Assembly (NCBI GenBank): GCA_934153945.1
Contig: CAKPFM010000002.1
Coordinates: forward strand, 1 to 64,000
Length of the DNA: 64,000 nucleotides
Direction of reading: 5' to 3'
Origin: an uncultured Bacilli bacterium
GTDB taxonomy: Bacteria > Bacillota_I > Bacilli_A > RF39 > UBA660
In this document: positions 25,741 through 32,270 of the stretch, piece after piece
Layout of the letters: every line of letters starts with the position of its first letter
How positions within the stretch are numbered: the stretch's first letter is position 1
The notes under the pieces: model-generated
Told to the model about the DNA's origin: nothing
The model's database searches: none
Seen by the model: the letters and a program-made list of their open reading frames with translations, nothing else
Translations under genes and position numbers: made by a program

Positions 25741-25761
25741 AAAAAATAGAATAACTATTTT
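25741..25761 (-). terminator. Terminator after the small leftward gene
   Basis: AAAAAATAG and CTATTTTTT around AATAA, just beyond the stop of the 49-aa gene. It is symmetric and can act on both strands. Confidence 0.55.
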
Positions 25762-25911
25762 TTATATGTTTATACCAAATACTGTTGTAATTATTAATGC
25801 AATTAAAAAAATTACTGCACTAATTGTTAGTATTGCAAAAAATACTCCTATTGTAACTTCATAACCAACTTCAATATAGTTAATACAATTATTTTTATCT
25901 TTATTATTCAT
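25762..25911 (-). CDS. Small prophage membrane protein
   Basis: A 49-aa protein: hydrophilic N-terminus (MNNKDKNNCINYIEVGYEV) then one long hydrophobic helix (about 20-46) ending at GINI. The start at 25911 follows AAAGGGTG; the longer frame begins upstream of that site. It is transcribed opposite to the coat gene. A regulatory, immunity or minor structural role is possible; none is recognised. Confidence 0.55.
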   Translation of the reverse strand: MNNKDKNNCINYIEVGYEVTIGVFFAILTISAVIFLIALIITTVFGINI

Positions 25912-25972
25912 AATTTCACCCTTTATCATTATAACAAAAAATAATAATAAAGTCATTTTAGAAACAAAAAAG

Positions 25973-25999
25973 ATAGATCAATTTTATGATCTATTTTTT
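25973..25999. terminator. Hairpin between the leftward and rightward prophage units
   Basis: ATAGATCA (25973-25980) pairs with TGATCTAT (25987-25994), followed by TTTTTTG on the plus strand and preceded by A runs. It insulates the coat promoter from the small leftward gene. Confidence 0.6.
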
Positions 26000-26072
26000 G
26001 TAAGAATTAGGTGTATGTTTGGGTGAACATTGATAAATGAACAAATTAAATATATCACTATAATTTTGAAAT

Positions 26073-26116
26073 GTCAACCCAAAAAGGTTGACAAATAAAA
26101 AATAATATGATATTTA
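26073..26116 (+). promoter_or_regulatory. Late (coat operon) promoter with an overlapping inverted repeat operator
   Basis: A consensus -35 TTGACA (26088-26093), 17-bp spacer and TATTTA (26111-26116). GTCAACC (26073-26079) and GGTTGAC (26086-26092) form a perfect inverted repeat around CAAAAA whose right half is the -35 element. A repressor bound there would block polymerase, as in many phage operators. The repressor is not identified. Confidence 0.65.
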
Positions 26117-26161
26117 GTTAATTATAGAGAGCTCTTTTAATTATGAAAGGAGAAATGTTTC

Positions 26162-26386
26162 ATGTTACAAATTGCTGAAGTTACAGAAGTAGCACAATTA
26201 ACTGTTGCAAGTTTTTTCTCAAAAGTTGCTGAAACAACTACTGGTTTATTAACTGGTGCAGTTGGTGTTTTTACTGGTCTTTGGGAAAGTGGTGTACCTG
26301 GCCAAGTTGTATGTAGTTTAGGTTTTGCTACTATGGCTATTGGATTAGGTTGTGCACTTTTTAAAATTAAAAAACGTAGACACTAA
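26162..26386 (+). CDS. Putative inovirus major coat protein
   Basis: A 74-aa protein with the layout of filamentous phage pVIII-type coats: an amphipathic N-terminal part (LQIAEVTEVAQLTVASFFSK), one hydrophobic membrane-spanning stretch (about 47-67, QVVCSLGFATMAIGLGCALF) and a short basic DNA-facing C-terminus (KIKKRRH). AAAGGAGAAATGTTTC precedes the ATG. It is the first gene after the strong promoter and is followed at once by its own terminator, which permits high expression, as known for gene VIII of Ff phages. No homology was tested. Confidence 0.75.
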   Translation: MLQIAEVTEVAQLTVASFFSKVAETTTGLLTGAVGVFTGLWESGVPGQVVCSLGFATMAIGLGCALFKIKKRRH

Positions 26387-26391
26387 TTCGG

Positions 26392-26416
26392 AGGTAGGGG
26401 GATCCTACCTTTTTAT
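26392..26416 (+). terminator. Terminator directly after the coat gene
   Basis: AGGTAGG (26392-26398), loop GGGAT, CCTACCT (26404-26410), then TTTTATTTTTTT. It is GC-rich for this genome and starts 6 bases after the stop codon. Partial read-through would give low expression of the genes that follow. Confidence 0.85.
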
Positions 26417-26438
26417 TTTTTTACAAGGAGGTTTTTAA

Positions 26439-26579
26439 ATGAATAATGTTTTTAAATTAAAACGTAAAATGCATAGATTAGTAAATATATTATTTTATTT
26501 TCTATTTTTTGCAGCTGGATTTTTGCTAGGAGGTGGAACATTTGAAAAAGTTATTAATATATTTAACAATTTTATTTAG
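26439..26579 (+). CDS. Small membrane protein of the prophage
   Basis: A 46-aa protein, MNNVFKLKRKMHRLVNILF and onward, with a basic N-terminus and one hydrophobic helix (about 16-33). AAGGAGG lies 7 bases before the ATG. Its 3' end overlaps the next gene by 38 bp in another frame, which supports translational coupling. It may be a minor coat or assembly component. Confidence 0.65.
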   Translation: MNNVFKLKRKMHRLVNILFYFLFFAAGFLLGGGTFEKVINIFNNFI

Positions 26580-28476
26580 TTTATTTTTAGGTATAAATAG
26601 TGTAAGTGCATATACAACAGCTACATATTATTCTACTAGTGATGATTGGGTCTATATTAATACGTTAAATATGACACAAGAAGAAATAAATGTTTATAGT
26701 GAGAAATATGTTTCATATAACGCTTCAGCTACTGAAACAGCTATTAAACGTATTTTAGCAGCACGAGATTATTACAATACTTATTATTCTGACAAATATA
26801 GCTATTATATTATTACAGCTAATATGGCACAATCAAGTCCATGGATTTATCTGTTTGTTTTCAATGAATTTCCTTATAGTAGTTATTATTTAGAAGTGCC
26901 ATATGTTGTAAATGGAACAGGATATTTAAATTACAATTCAATTTATTTTCATTTTGATAATTCAGATACAAGTTTGTATAAACTTTTTTATACTTCAAAT
27001 GGTACTAAATTTTCAGAACGTCCTAGTTATGAGAATAATGTTCTTATTTTAAATAATTCTTATTCTAGTTCATTAAAATATCTTTCTAATTATTATGAAA
27101 CAAATTATTCATTTGATGTACGTTTAAATCCTAATAAAGGAACGGGTACAGCATATTATGATGTATTTTATTATGATAACAAAGTTTATCAAAATGGAGA
27201 TATTTTATTTAATACATTAGAAAAAAATAATATGAATATTGTAAAAGAAAATAAACCTACACTAAAATATAAGACGGGTTTTGTTAGTAGTGAAGCTTAT
27301 AACGTTTTAGGTAAAGTAAGTGTTGAATTTTCTGAAACTGACACAAATATTTATAAATATAGAAAATCACAATTTAAGTTGCAATTCGGTTCAAATGATT
27401 TTTCTAAAGAATATATACCAGTTTTTTCACATTATAAGGTTTTTGGAAAACGTAGTGGGACATGGACTGAATTATCTGAAGAACAATTAAAATTTCCATA
27501 TAGAGAAGACGAGGGAGGTAATATTATATATGACGATAGACGTTTAGTTACAATAGATACTACTTATGATTATAGTGAGGGCATGTTAGCTGACGCGTCT
27601 ATTACTTTTGAAATAAATTATTCTAATTTAGTTGATACAAGCACCACCGATCCTATTTATACGGATTGGAAGATAGAATTTTATTTTGATAATACTGATA
27701 ATAGCTATATTTATGTATATGATACTTTAGATAGTTCTACATGGACTGATACAGCTAAATTTTTAGAGGATTATATATTTTATTACTTTCCACCTGGTTA
27801 TAGATATGCTTTTATATCTTCAGAAGAAAGCTCTACTCAAGGACGAATATATTTTCCGTCAAATCACTACCAAAATTCAGCTGTAAGAATAAAAGGATTT
27901 TATTATCATTATTTAGTTAATTGGATTGGTGACGAGCTAGAGAAAAAAATATCTGAAGATGATCAATACTATTCATATTTTGATTATAATTTTAAATATG
28001 ATGATAAGAAATGCGTAGCTTTATCGCGAAAAAGTGGATCTATGTATTTTACTTATTATGATCCTGATTTTCTAAATAATTATCTTAAATTGTTTCCAGA
28101 TGAATACTTAATTTATAATAGTGAAATGAGCTATTTTTACGCACCAATTGGAGCAAAAGTTACATTTTCAAAAAGTACAATGGACGATATAATAATTCAT
28201 ACTCCAGACGGAGTAGTAAAAAATGACTCAAATACTATTTATGATACAACTGATTATGATATACAAGATAATACATTTGATAATGTTGATGATCTATTTT
28301 CACATGTGACTAATTTTTTTAAAGAGTCAATTCCATATATGAAACCTTTAATAGATCTATTTACAAATTTTTATAATAGCTTAAATGAATATGCAAAAGC
28401 ATTTATAGAGTTTTTCGCAGTATTTATTTTATTAGCTGCAGTATTATTGTGGTTAGATAGGAGAAGTGATCATTGA
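26542..28476 (+). CDS. Large surface protein of the prophage, pIII-like by topology
   Basis: A 644-aa protein with a signal peptide (MKKLLIYLTILFSLFLGINSVSA), a long Tyr/Asp/Ser-rich extracellular region and one C-terminal membrane helix (about 618-637) ending in LDRRSDH. This is the topology of the filamentous phage adsorption protein pIII: a tip protein that stays in the membrane before assembly and then binds the host. I chose the TTG at 26542 because AGGAGGTGG at 26528-26536 sits just upstream; a GTG at 26533 overlaps that site. Receptor-binding function is inferred from topology and position. Confidence 0.7.
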   Translation: MKKLLIYLTILFSLFLGINSVSAYTTATYYSTSDDWVYINTLNMTQEEINVYSEKYVSYNASATETAIKRILAARDYYNTYYSDKYSYYIITANMAQSSPWIYLFVFNEFPYSSYYLEVPYVVNGTGYLNYNSIYFHFDNSDTSLYKLFYTSNGTKFSERPSYENNVLILNNSYSSSLKYLSNYYETNYSFDVRLNPNKGTGTAYYDVFYYDNKVYQNGDILFNTLEKNNMNIVKENKPTLKYKTGFVSSEAYNVLGKVSVEFSETDTNIYKYRKSQFKLQFGSNDFSKEYIPVFSHYKVFGKRSGTWTELSEEQLKFPYREDEGGNIIYDDRRLVTIDTTYDYSEGMLADASITFEINYSNLVDTSTTDPIYTDWKIEFYFDNTDNSYIYVYDTLDSSTWTDTAKFLEDYIFYYFPPGYRYAFISSEESSTQGRIYFPSNHYQNSAVRIKGFYYHYLVNWIGDELEKKISEDDQYYSYFDYNFKYDDKKCVALSRKSGSMYFTYYDPDFLNNYLKLFPDEYLIYNSEMSYFYAPIGAKVTFSKSTMDDIIIHTPDGVVKNDSNTIYDTTDYDIQDNTFDNVDDLFSHVTNFFKESIPYMKPLIDLFTNFYNSLNEYAKAFIEFFAVFILLAAVLLWLDRRSDH

Positions 28477-28703
28477 TGATAGATACATTAGTTATTTTAG
28501 ATGTAGCGGCCTGGGTTGCTAAAATAGTTGGTGGTATTGGCGATTTTACATCATATATTATTAAATTTATAAACTATTTATTTACTATGTATCATATGTT
28601 TGTAGATTTAATTCCAGAGCCATTTAGTACTATTTTTAGCACATTAGAGTTTATTATATTAATTAAATTTTCATTAGTTATTTGGGAGGTAGTAAAGCCA
28701 TGA
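28476..28703 (+). CDS. Small hydrophobic prophage protein
   Basis: A 75-aa protein with two or three hydrophobic stretches (AAWVAKIVGGIGDFTSYIIK; FSTIFSTLEFIILIKFSLVI). The ATG overlaps the stop of the large surface gene (TGATG), and AGGAG lies 10 bases upstream. Its position after the pIII-like gene recalls the tip protein pVI of Ff phages, but no sequence relation is claimed. Confidence 0.65.
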   Translation: MIDTLVILDVAAWVAKIVGGIGDFTSYIIKFINYLFTMYHMFVDLIPEPFSTIFSTLEFIILIKFSLVIWEVVKP

Positions 28704-28912
28704 TAGAGATATTAAGAAATTTTTTATCATTAATAGCGTCAACTATTAATACTATATTTTTTATTAAGATAGAGTTATCTGAAGACGTTACAGCTTATCT
28801 AGGAGTATTAGTAATAGCGGTAATACTATTTTTTCTATTAATGTGGTTTATTTTTGAAATAACAGGCGTTAATAAAGTATTAAGAATAATATTCGGAGGT
28901 GATGAGGAATGA
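28700..28912 (+). CDS. Small membrane protein of the prophage
   Basis: A 70-aa protein with two hydrophobic segments (LSLIASTINTIFFIKI and AYLGVLVIAVILFFLLMWFI) and a charged end (GGDEE). Start 28700 overlaps the previous stop (ATGA) and follows GGGAGGT; a TTG at 28682 lies before that site. Translationally coupled. Confidence 0.65.
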   Translation: MIEILRNFLSLIASTINTIFFIKIELSEDVTAYLGVLVIAVILFFLLMWFIFEITGVNKVLRIIFGGDEE

Positions 28913-29070
28913 AAACATTTCAAATTTTACACGATTTTTGGGTAACACAATTACCATTCTTTGCGGATTTTCAAATTATGTACTATGTCATGGATCTATT
29001 AACAATATTAACGTTCTTCAGATTACTATTTAGCGTATGCGAATTAGTTTTTCCTAGTAGGAGGTATTAG
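28909..29070 (+). CDS. Small membrane-associated prophage protein
   Basis: A 53-aa protein, MKTFQILHDFWVTQLPFF and onward, with one moderately hydrophobic helix near the middle and a basic end (PSRRY). The ATG overlaps the previous stop (ATGA), preceded by GGAGGTGATG. The AGGAGG within its last codons serves the next gene. Confidence 0.6.
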   Translation: MKTFQILHDFWVTQLPFFADFQIMYYVMDLLTILTFFRLLFSVCELVFPSRRY

Positions 29071-29072
29071 CT

Positions 29073-29288
29073 ATGCTTATAGATATAACACAATTTTTAA
29101 TAGTATCACAATCAACATTTAATAGTATTATAGAGTTATTTAATTGTAATTTAACTATAAATGATCCATGCTATTTAATTACATATTTATTTGCTAATTT
29201 TCTCGCTTATTTCTTTCTATTAGTGTTTATTTGGCTTGTATTGTATATGTATAATAAAATTTTTAGTAGTAAAAGGAGATGGTTTTAA
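29073..29288 (+). CDS. Small membrane protein of the prophage
   Basis: A 71-aa protein with a hydrophobic C-terminal half (FANFLAYFFLLVFIWLVLYM) followed by basic KIFSSKRRWF, placing the C-terminus in the cytoplasm. The start follows AGGAGG at 29058-29063. The stop overlaps the next start as TAATG. Confidence 0.6.
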   Translation: MLIDITQFLIVSQSTFNSIIELFNCNLTINDPCYLITYLFANFLAYFFLLVFIWLVLYMYNKIFSSKRRWF

Positions 29289-29620
29289 TGGGACAAGTAA
29301 TATTTTATTTATTTTTTGCGATAATTTCGCAATTAATAACTTATAAAATTGTTAGAAGAATAGATTTAAAAGAACGTAAATTTTTGAGAAAATGGGAACT
29401 AGAATACATTAATGCTTACAAAGAAATATGGAAAAAAGCATATTTTGAAAAACTAGCTGAAGAAAAGAAAATAAAAGAATATGAAAAAGAAAAAGCTAGA
29501 GAGAAAAAAGAACGCAGCGCAGCACTAAAAGAAGTAGCTATCGACGACGAATTTAGACAAGAATATGATCAAAACTTAGAAAATGCAGTAAAAGAATTAG
29601 AGGCAAAAGAATGCGTATAA
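29288..29620 (+). CDS. Prophage protein with membrane anchor and charged coiled coil
   Basis: A 110-aa protein: an N-terminal helix (MGQVIFYLFFAIISQLITYKIV), then a strongly charged helical region (about 28-105) rich in K and E, with coiled-coil character. The start at 29288 is 9 bases after AAGGAG; an earlier ATG at 29279 is too close to it. It overlaps the following Zot-like gene by 10 bp. It may be a cytoplasmic assembly factor working with the ATPase. Confidence 0.6.
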   Translation: MGQVIFYLFFAIISQLITYKIVRRIDLKERKFLRKWELEYINAYKEIWKKAYFEKLAEEKKIKEYEKEKAREKKERSAALKEVAIDDEFRQEYDQNLENAVKELEAKECV

Positions 29621-30279
29621 TATTTATTTTATCGTTAATTGTAACGCTTATAAGTAATCTATTTATCGTTGAGAAGATTGTCAAACGTCCTGGTAACGTG
29701 TTCAATCAAGTTTTTACTCCTCCAGGAGGTGGAAAAACAACACTAGCTAGTGATTTAGTTAGAAATATTATGCATAATGGTGAAAAGAATAATAAAAAAA
29801 TATATTCAAACGTTCCAATCATTGGCGCATATCGTTTTGAGATTGATGATCTTGGTAAATATGAAATGCGTGATTGTATTTTGATAATTGACGAGGCAGG
29901 AGCTAAACTATCGAATAGAAACTGGCAACATAATCTTAATTTAAATCAAATAACGACGTTAAAATTGCATAGGCACTTAAATATTGATATTTGGCTATTT
30001 TCTCAAAGCTACGGGGATGTAGACAATAAATTTAGAGAATTAACTACAGGTTTATATATGCTGCAGCAAAGTAGAATTCCATTTCGAATAAATGCGAAAG
30101 CGATAGAAAAGAAAGTCGATTTAATAAACGGCCAAATAGTCGATTTTTACGAGTGGGACAAGTCTAATTTCTTTCATTTTTGGAGTGTACCTAACTGGGC
30201 ATACTTCAACACTGAACAAGTTGACGAGGTTTTACCTAAAAAGTTTTTCACTAGATATCGCAAGAGTGATACGATCTAA
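29611..30279 (+). CDS. Zot/pI-like morphogenesis ATPase
   Basis: Motor that drives assembly and extrusion of filamentous phage through the membrane. The 222-aa protein has Walker A PPGGGKTT at 37-44, Walker B LIIDEAG at 91-97 and a downstream LWLFSQSYGD-like sensor (DIWLFSQSYGD), all characteristic of the Zot family. An N-terminal hydrophobic segment (about 2-20) is the only membrane anchor. Classic pI proteins are longer, with a membrane helix after the ATPase domain and an outer part that contacts the secretin. That part is absent here, which suits a host with one membrane. Confidence 0.85.
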   Translation: MRIIFILSLIVTLISNLFIVEKIVKRPGNVFNQVFTPPGGGKTTLASDLVRNIMHNGEKNNKKIYSNVPIIGAYRFEIDDLGKYEMRDCILIIDEAGAKLSNRNWQHNLNLNQITTLKLHRHLNIDIWLFSQSYGDVDNKFRELTTGLYMLQQSRIPFRINAKAIEKKVDLINGQIVDFYEWDKSNFFHFWSVPNWAYFNTEQVDEVLPKKFFTRYRKSDTI

Positions 30280-30280
30280 A

Positions 30281-30337
30281 ATGGTAGTGTTTAATATATA
30301 TACATAAGTATATATATTAAAACATCTACTATTTTTT
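30281..30337 (+). terminator. Long hairpin after the Zot gene (terminator or packaging signal)
   Basis: A 14-bp perfect stem (30290-30303 with 30308-30321, loop ATAA) is extended by ATGGTAG/CTACTAT (30281-30287 with 30326-30332) and followed by TTTTTTT. It ends the assembly operon. In Ff phages the packaging hairpin occupies the same relative place, so both roles are possible. Confidence 0.6.
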
Positions 30338-30353
30338 TGTGTGAAAAAAAGTA

Positions 30354-30388
30354 AGGAGGTGGTGGGGTGTTTGTAAGAGGGGTGGAGG
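30354..30388 (+). other. G-rich tract in the prophage noncoding region
   Basis: About 35 bases with GGAGG, GG, GGGG, GGGG, GG and AGG runs on the plus strand, in a genome of very low GC. In single-stranded phage DNA such a tract could form a G-quadruplex. A short GTG-started 11-codon frame after AGGAGGTGG is also possible. Function unknown. Confidence 0.4.
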
Positions 30389-30443
30389 AAGTATTTAAGT
30401 AAACGTCGGTGTAAATGTTCGCTATTTTTAAATGCTTTAGGTA

Positions 30444-30531
30444 TGCAAAAAAATGCACCTTTGCCGTGCAAAAAAATGCATACCCCCGTGCAAAAAAATG
30501 CATACCCCCGTGCAAAAAAATGCATACCTCG
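30444..30531. repeat. Iteron-like array (four copies, 22-bp period)
   Basis: The core TGCAAAAAAATGCA occurs four times. The last three copies form perfect 22-bp tandem units starting at 30466, 30488 and 30510; the first copy is offset by 23 bp and more diverged around the core. A 22-bp period equals two helical turns, typical of iterons bound by replication initiators. It lies next to AT-rich 13-mers, so an origin is the leading idea. Confidence 0.65.
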
Positions 30532-30547
30532 GTAATCTATATATAAG

Positions 30548-30586
30548 AATATAAATTATAAATATAAATTATAAATATAAATTATA
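30548..30586. repeat. Three perfect 13-bp AT-only repeats (possible unwinding element)
   Basis: aatataaattata repeats three times without a gap (30548, 30561, 30574). AT-rich 13-mers beside iterons are characteristic of DNA unwinding elements in iteron-type origins. Confidence 0.6.
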
Positions 30587-30596
30587 AATAATAATA

Positions 30597-30606
30597 ACGC
30601 GCGCGT
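30597..30606. promoter_or_regulatory. CG palindrome next to the AT repeats
   Basis: ACGCGCGCGT, a perfect 10-bp palindrome of alternating CG, striking in such an AT-rich genome. It may be a nick site, a protein-binding site or a structural boundary. Confidence 0.4.
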
Positions 30607-30664
30607 GAGAATTTTAAAATTAAAATAATTAAAAAGCGAACAAAAAAAGAGTGATTGTTTCACT

Positions 30665-30823
30665 CTAATCTTCTGTAAATGTACATTCATGAATTTTGTA
30701 TATTTCAATTCTTTTGTTAAATACTACATAAATTAAAAAACTAATTAATTCTAAAGTGGTAAATAGATCTTCTATAACATGATCTTTATTTTTGTATCTT
30801 ATCGAGTATTCTCTTTTTTTCAT
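30665..30823 (-). CDS. Small prophage protein of unknown function
   Basis: A 52-aa frame, MKKREYSIRYKNKDHVIEDL and onward, with a basic start, a short hydrophobic middle and a mixed end. It overlaps the preceding leftward gene by 38 bp and has no strong ribosome site, so it may be translated by coupling. The protein-like composition argues for a real gene, but the call is tentative. Confidence 0.4.
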   Translation of the reverse strand: MKKREYSIRYKNKDHVIEDLFTTLELISFLIYVVFNKRIEIYKIHECTFTED

Positions 30824-30971
30824 ATTTAGCTAAAATTAGTGTATATAAGCTATATGTTAGAGCTCCAATTAAAAAACTTATATAGTCATAATGATTATTT
30901 AATTTTAACAAAAGCATACCTATAAAACAAATTACAAAACTTATGAATAATTTAATTAAATTATTTTTCAT
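30786..30971 (-). CDS. Small two-helix membrane protein of the prophage
   Basis: A 61-aa protein with two hydrophobic helices (about 5-22 and 30-47) and a basic tail (KYEKKRILDKIQK). GAGGATAAC lies upstream, and it starts 3 bases after the winged-helix gene, so both belong to one leftward unit. Function unknown. Confidence 0.55.
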   Translation of the reverse strand: MKNNLIKLFISFVICFIGMLLLKLNNHYDYISFLIGALTYSLYTLILAKYEKKRILDKIQK

Positions 30972-30973
30972 AT

Positions 30974-31321
30974 TTAGTTATCCTCTTCTAGCCAGTTGTA
31001 ATCAAAAATATCTGGTCTTTTATTTTCGTTTTCTTTTTCACGATTTTCTATAAAACTATTTATTGTAGGTTTTATTATTCTATGATTATTATTAACTACA
31101 CTTGTGGAAATGTAGTTAAATTTTTTTAGTGTTGCCAAACAATATAATAATTGTCTTTTTTTAACACCTAATAATTTTGCTAATTTTTCTGTTGAGGCAT
31201 AGCAATAACCTTTTTCATTTTGTGATAGTGCAACTATATAACCATAAAGTATCTTCTCTGCATTAGATAATTCTGCATTATCTAGTACGTCATATTCTAT
31301 CACAATAAATCTTGAATTCAA
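30974..31321 (-). CDS. Winged-helix DNA-binding protein, candidate replication initiator or regulator
   Basis: A 115-aa protein. Residues about 18-85 read as the HTH_36 type of helix-turn-helix found in phage and plasmid replication proteins: LSNAEKILYGYIVALSQNEK, CYASTEKLAKLLGVKKRQL, CLATLKKFNYI. The tail (about 90-115) is charged. It starts with TTG, 8 bases after AGGAGG. As the only recognisable DNA-binding gene besides the integrase, and beside the iteron-like array, it is the best candidate initiator; a transcriptional repressor of the coat promoter is the alternative. Confidence 0.6.
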   Translation of the reverse strand: MNSRFIVIEYDVLDNAELSNAEKILYGYIVALSQNEKGYCYASTEKLAKLLGVKKRQLLYCLATLKKFNYISTSVVNNNHRIIKPTINSFIENREKENENKRPDIFDYNWLEEDN

Positions 31322-31344
31322 TTTAATACCTCCTATTTTATTAT

Positions 31345-31354
31345 TTTTAAGGAC
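31345..31354. repeat. Inverted arm-like motif near attR
   Basis: TTTTAAGGAC, the reverse complement of GTCCTTAAAA at 24658-24667 next to attL. The two lie about 12 and 34 bp inside the att cores. A candidate integrase or excisionase site. Confidence 0.35.
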
Positions 31355-31387
31355 ATAGAGGCATTTTTAACATATTTTCGTCCATTT

Positions 31388-31407
31388 TCCTGTTTTCCCG
31401 ACCATTT
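31388..31407. repeat. attR of the prophage (20-bp direct repeat)
   Basis: Perfect copy of 24627-24646, embedded in otherwise unrelated sequence; no other tRNA part is present on this side. It marks the right end of the prophage. Confidence 0.9.
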
Positions 31408-31415
31408 TTGATTAT

Positions 31416-31439
31416 AAGAGAACATTTAGTTCTTTTTTT
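31416..31439 (+). terminator. Original terminator of tRNA-Pro, displaced by the prophage
   Basis: AAGAGAAC (31416-31423) and GTTCTTTT (31429-31436) with loop ATTTA and a T run, beginning 9 bases after attR. It would directly follow tRNA-Pro in the unoccupied chromosome. Confidence 0.6.
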
Positions 31440-31526
31440 ATTTACCCTTGATCCCATAACCATAACCTTACTATTTTAAAGTGCTCAAAAATTGAGCCAT
31501 TTATCATTTATATAACATAAAATAAT

Positions 31527-32270
31527 TTAATAAAATGTATCTATTCTATTAAATAATTTTATTAAATCTTCTTCTTTTATATCAAAACTTGTTCCATGAT
31601 TATGCATTTGTCCAGTCTTTATACCATCTCTAAAAACACATATTTTAAACGTAATCCTAATGATACCTTTTTCTAATAAATTTATAAAAGTTTCAAAATC
31701 TTTTAAGCTATACAAATCCATTTTATAATATTTAAAATATTCATTATTATCGACAATTTTTCTACTAGCATTTACAAAAGCTAAAAAATGTAATTTCCTA
31801 TTTAGTTTTTCCTCAATTTCTTTAAAATCCCAGTATATGTTATTTTCAATTAAGTTTCCATATAAGTCAACAATATTTAATATAACTTTTTTTAATGATC
31901 TATCTACTTTGAGTATAAAATAGTAATTACTTACTCTAATCTTCATCCCACAGTAAAATGATTTGTTTAATACTTTACAATTTTTTAAAATTTTATCTGG
32001 ATAACCAAATTTATCTTTTAATTTTTCCATTTGATAACAATATTTACCATCTGGTGCATAATTGAATAATGATGTATAAGAATTACTATAGTTTCTTTTA
32101 GTTTTTATTTCAATTCCGTTAAAATCCGGTATTTCAAAACTATTTTCATTAAGTCCCATAGCGTTTTCAAAAGTAGCACCAATTCCAGTACTACCTTTTC
32201 GAATACTTTTTACTCATCCTAATTTTTTAATTGAGTCAAATTTATCTTTTAATATATTTTTTTCAATCAT
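31527..32270 (-). pseudogene. MvaI/BcnI-type restriction endonuclease interrupted by one TGA
   Basis: Read from the ATG at 32270 (AAAGGAA upstream), the frame gives 247 codons with a single in-frame TGA at codon 19 (32214-32216), between KKLG and VKSIRKGSTGIGATFENAMG. The family usually has an aromatic residue there, so TGG to TGA is the simplest explanation. Beyond it the frame is open and keeps the nuclease core ENSFEIPDFNGIEIKTKR, with Asp49, Glu54 and Lys56 spaced as in MvaI, and the C-terminal HNHGTSFDI block. The length matches BcnI/MvaI (about 240-250 aa). Internal re-initiation at 32159 would lose the first 37 residues. No methyltransferase is nearby. Confidence 0.8.

Larger units (their letters stand above)
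24627..31407. mobile_element. Inovirus-like (filamentous phage) prophage
   Basis: A 6.8-kb element bounded by a 20-bp direct repeat at tRNA-Pro. Order: tyrosine integrase (leftward) next to attL; a rightward cluster of a major coat protein candidate with its own terminator, a large signal-peptide/C-anchor protein, five small membrane or charged proteins and a Zot/pI ATPase; then a noncoding region with repeats; and a leftward cluster ending with a winged-helix gene next to attR. Size, order and the Zot gene fit Inoviridae. No tail, capsid, terminase or secretin gene is present. Replication, packaging and exit functions are inferred. Confidence 0.85.

Noticed and set aside
30232..30525. Leftward frames encoding repeated HFFARGYAFFCT-like peptides
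   Set aside because: They are translations of the iteron array and of antisense to the Zot gene end; no ribosome site, and the repetition follows the 22-bp DNA period.
30444..30531. Short CRISPR-like array
   Set aside because: The units are contiguous with no unique spacers of CRISPR length, and no cas genes are in the window.
24627..31407. Integrative plasmid or satellite (PICI-like) instead of a filamentous phage
   Set aside because: The Zot-type ATPase, the coat-like protein with its own terminator and the pIII-like topology fit an inovirus; no capsid-interference, primase or terminase genes are seen.
32214..32216. TGA read as tryptophan (Mycoplasma-like code) in the restriction nuclease
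   Set aside because: Other genes use TGA as a terminal stop with tight overlaps (for example addB and the prophage genes), and conserved Trp positions elsewhere use TGG. A nonsense mutation is simpler.
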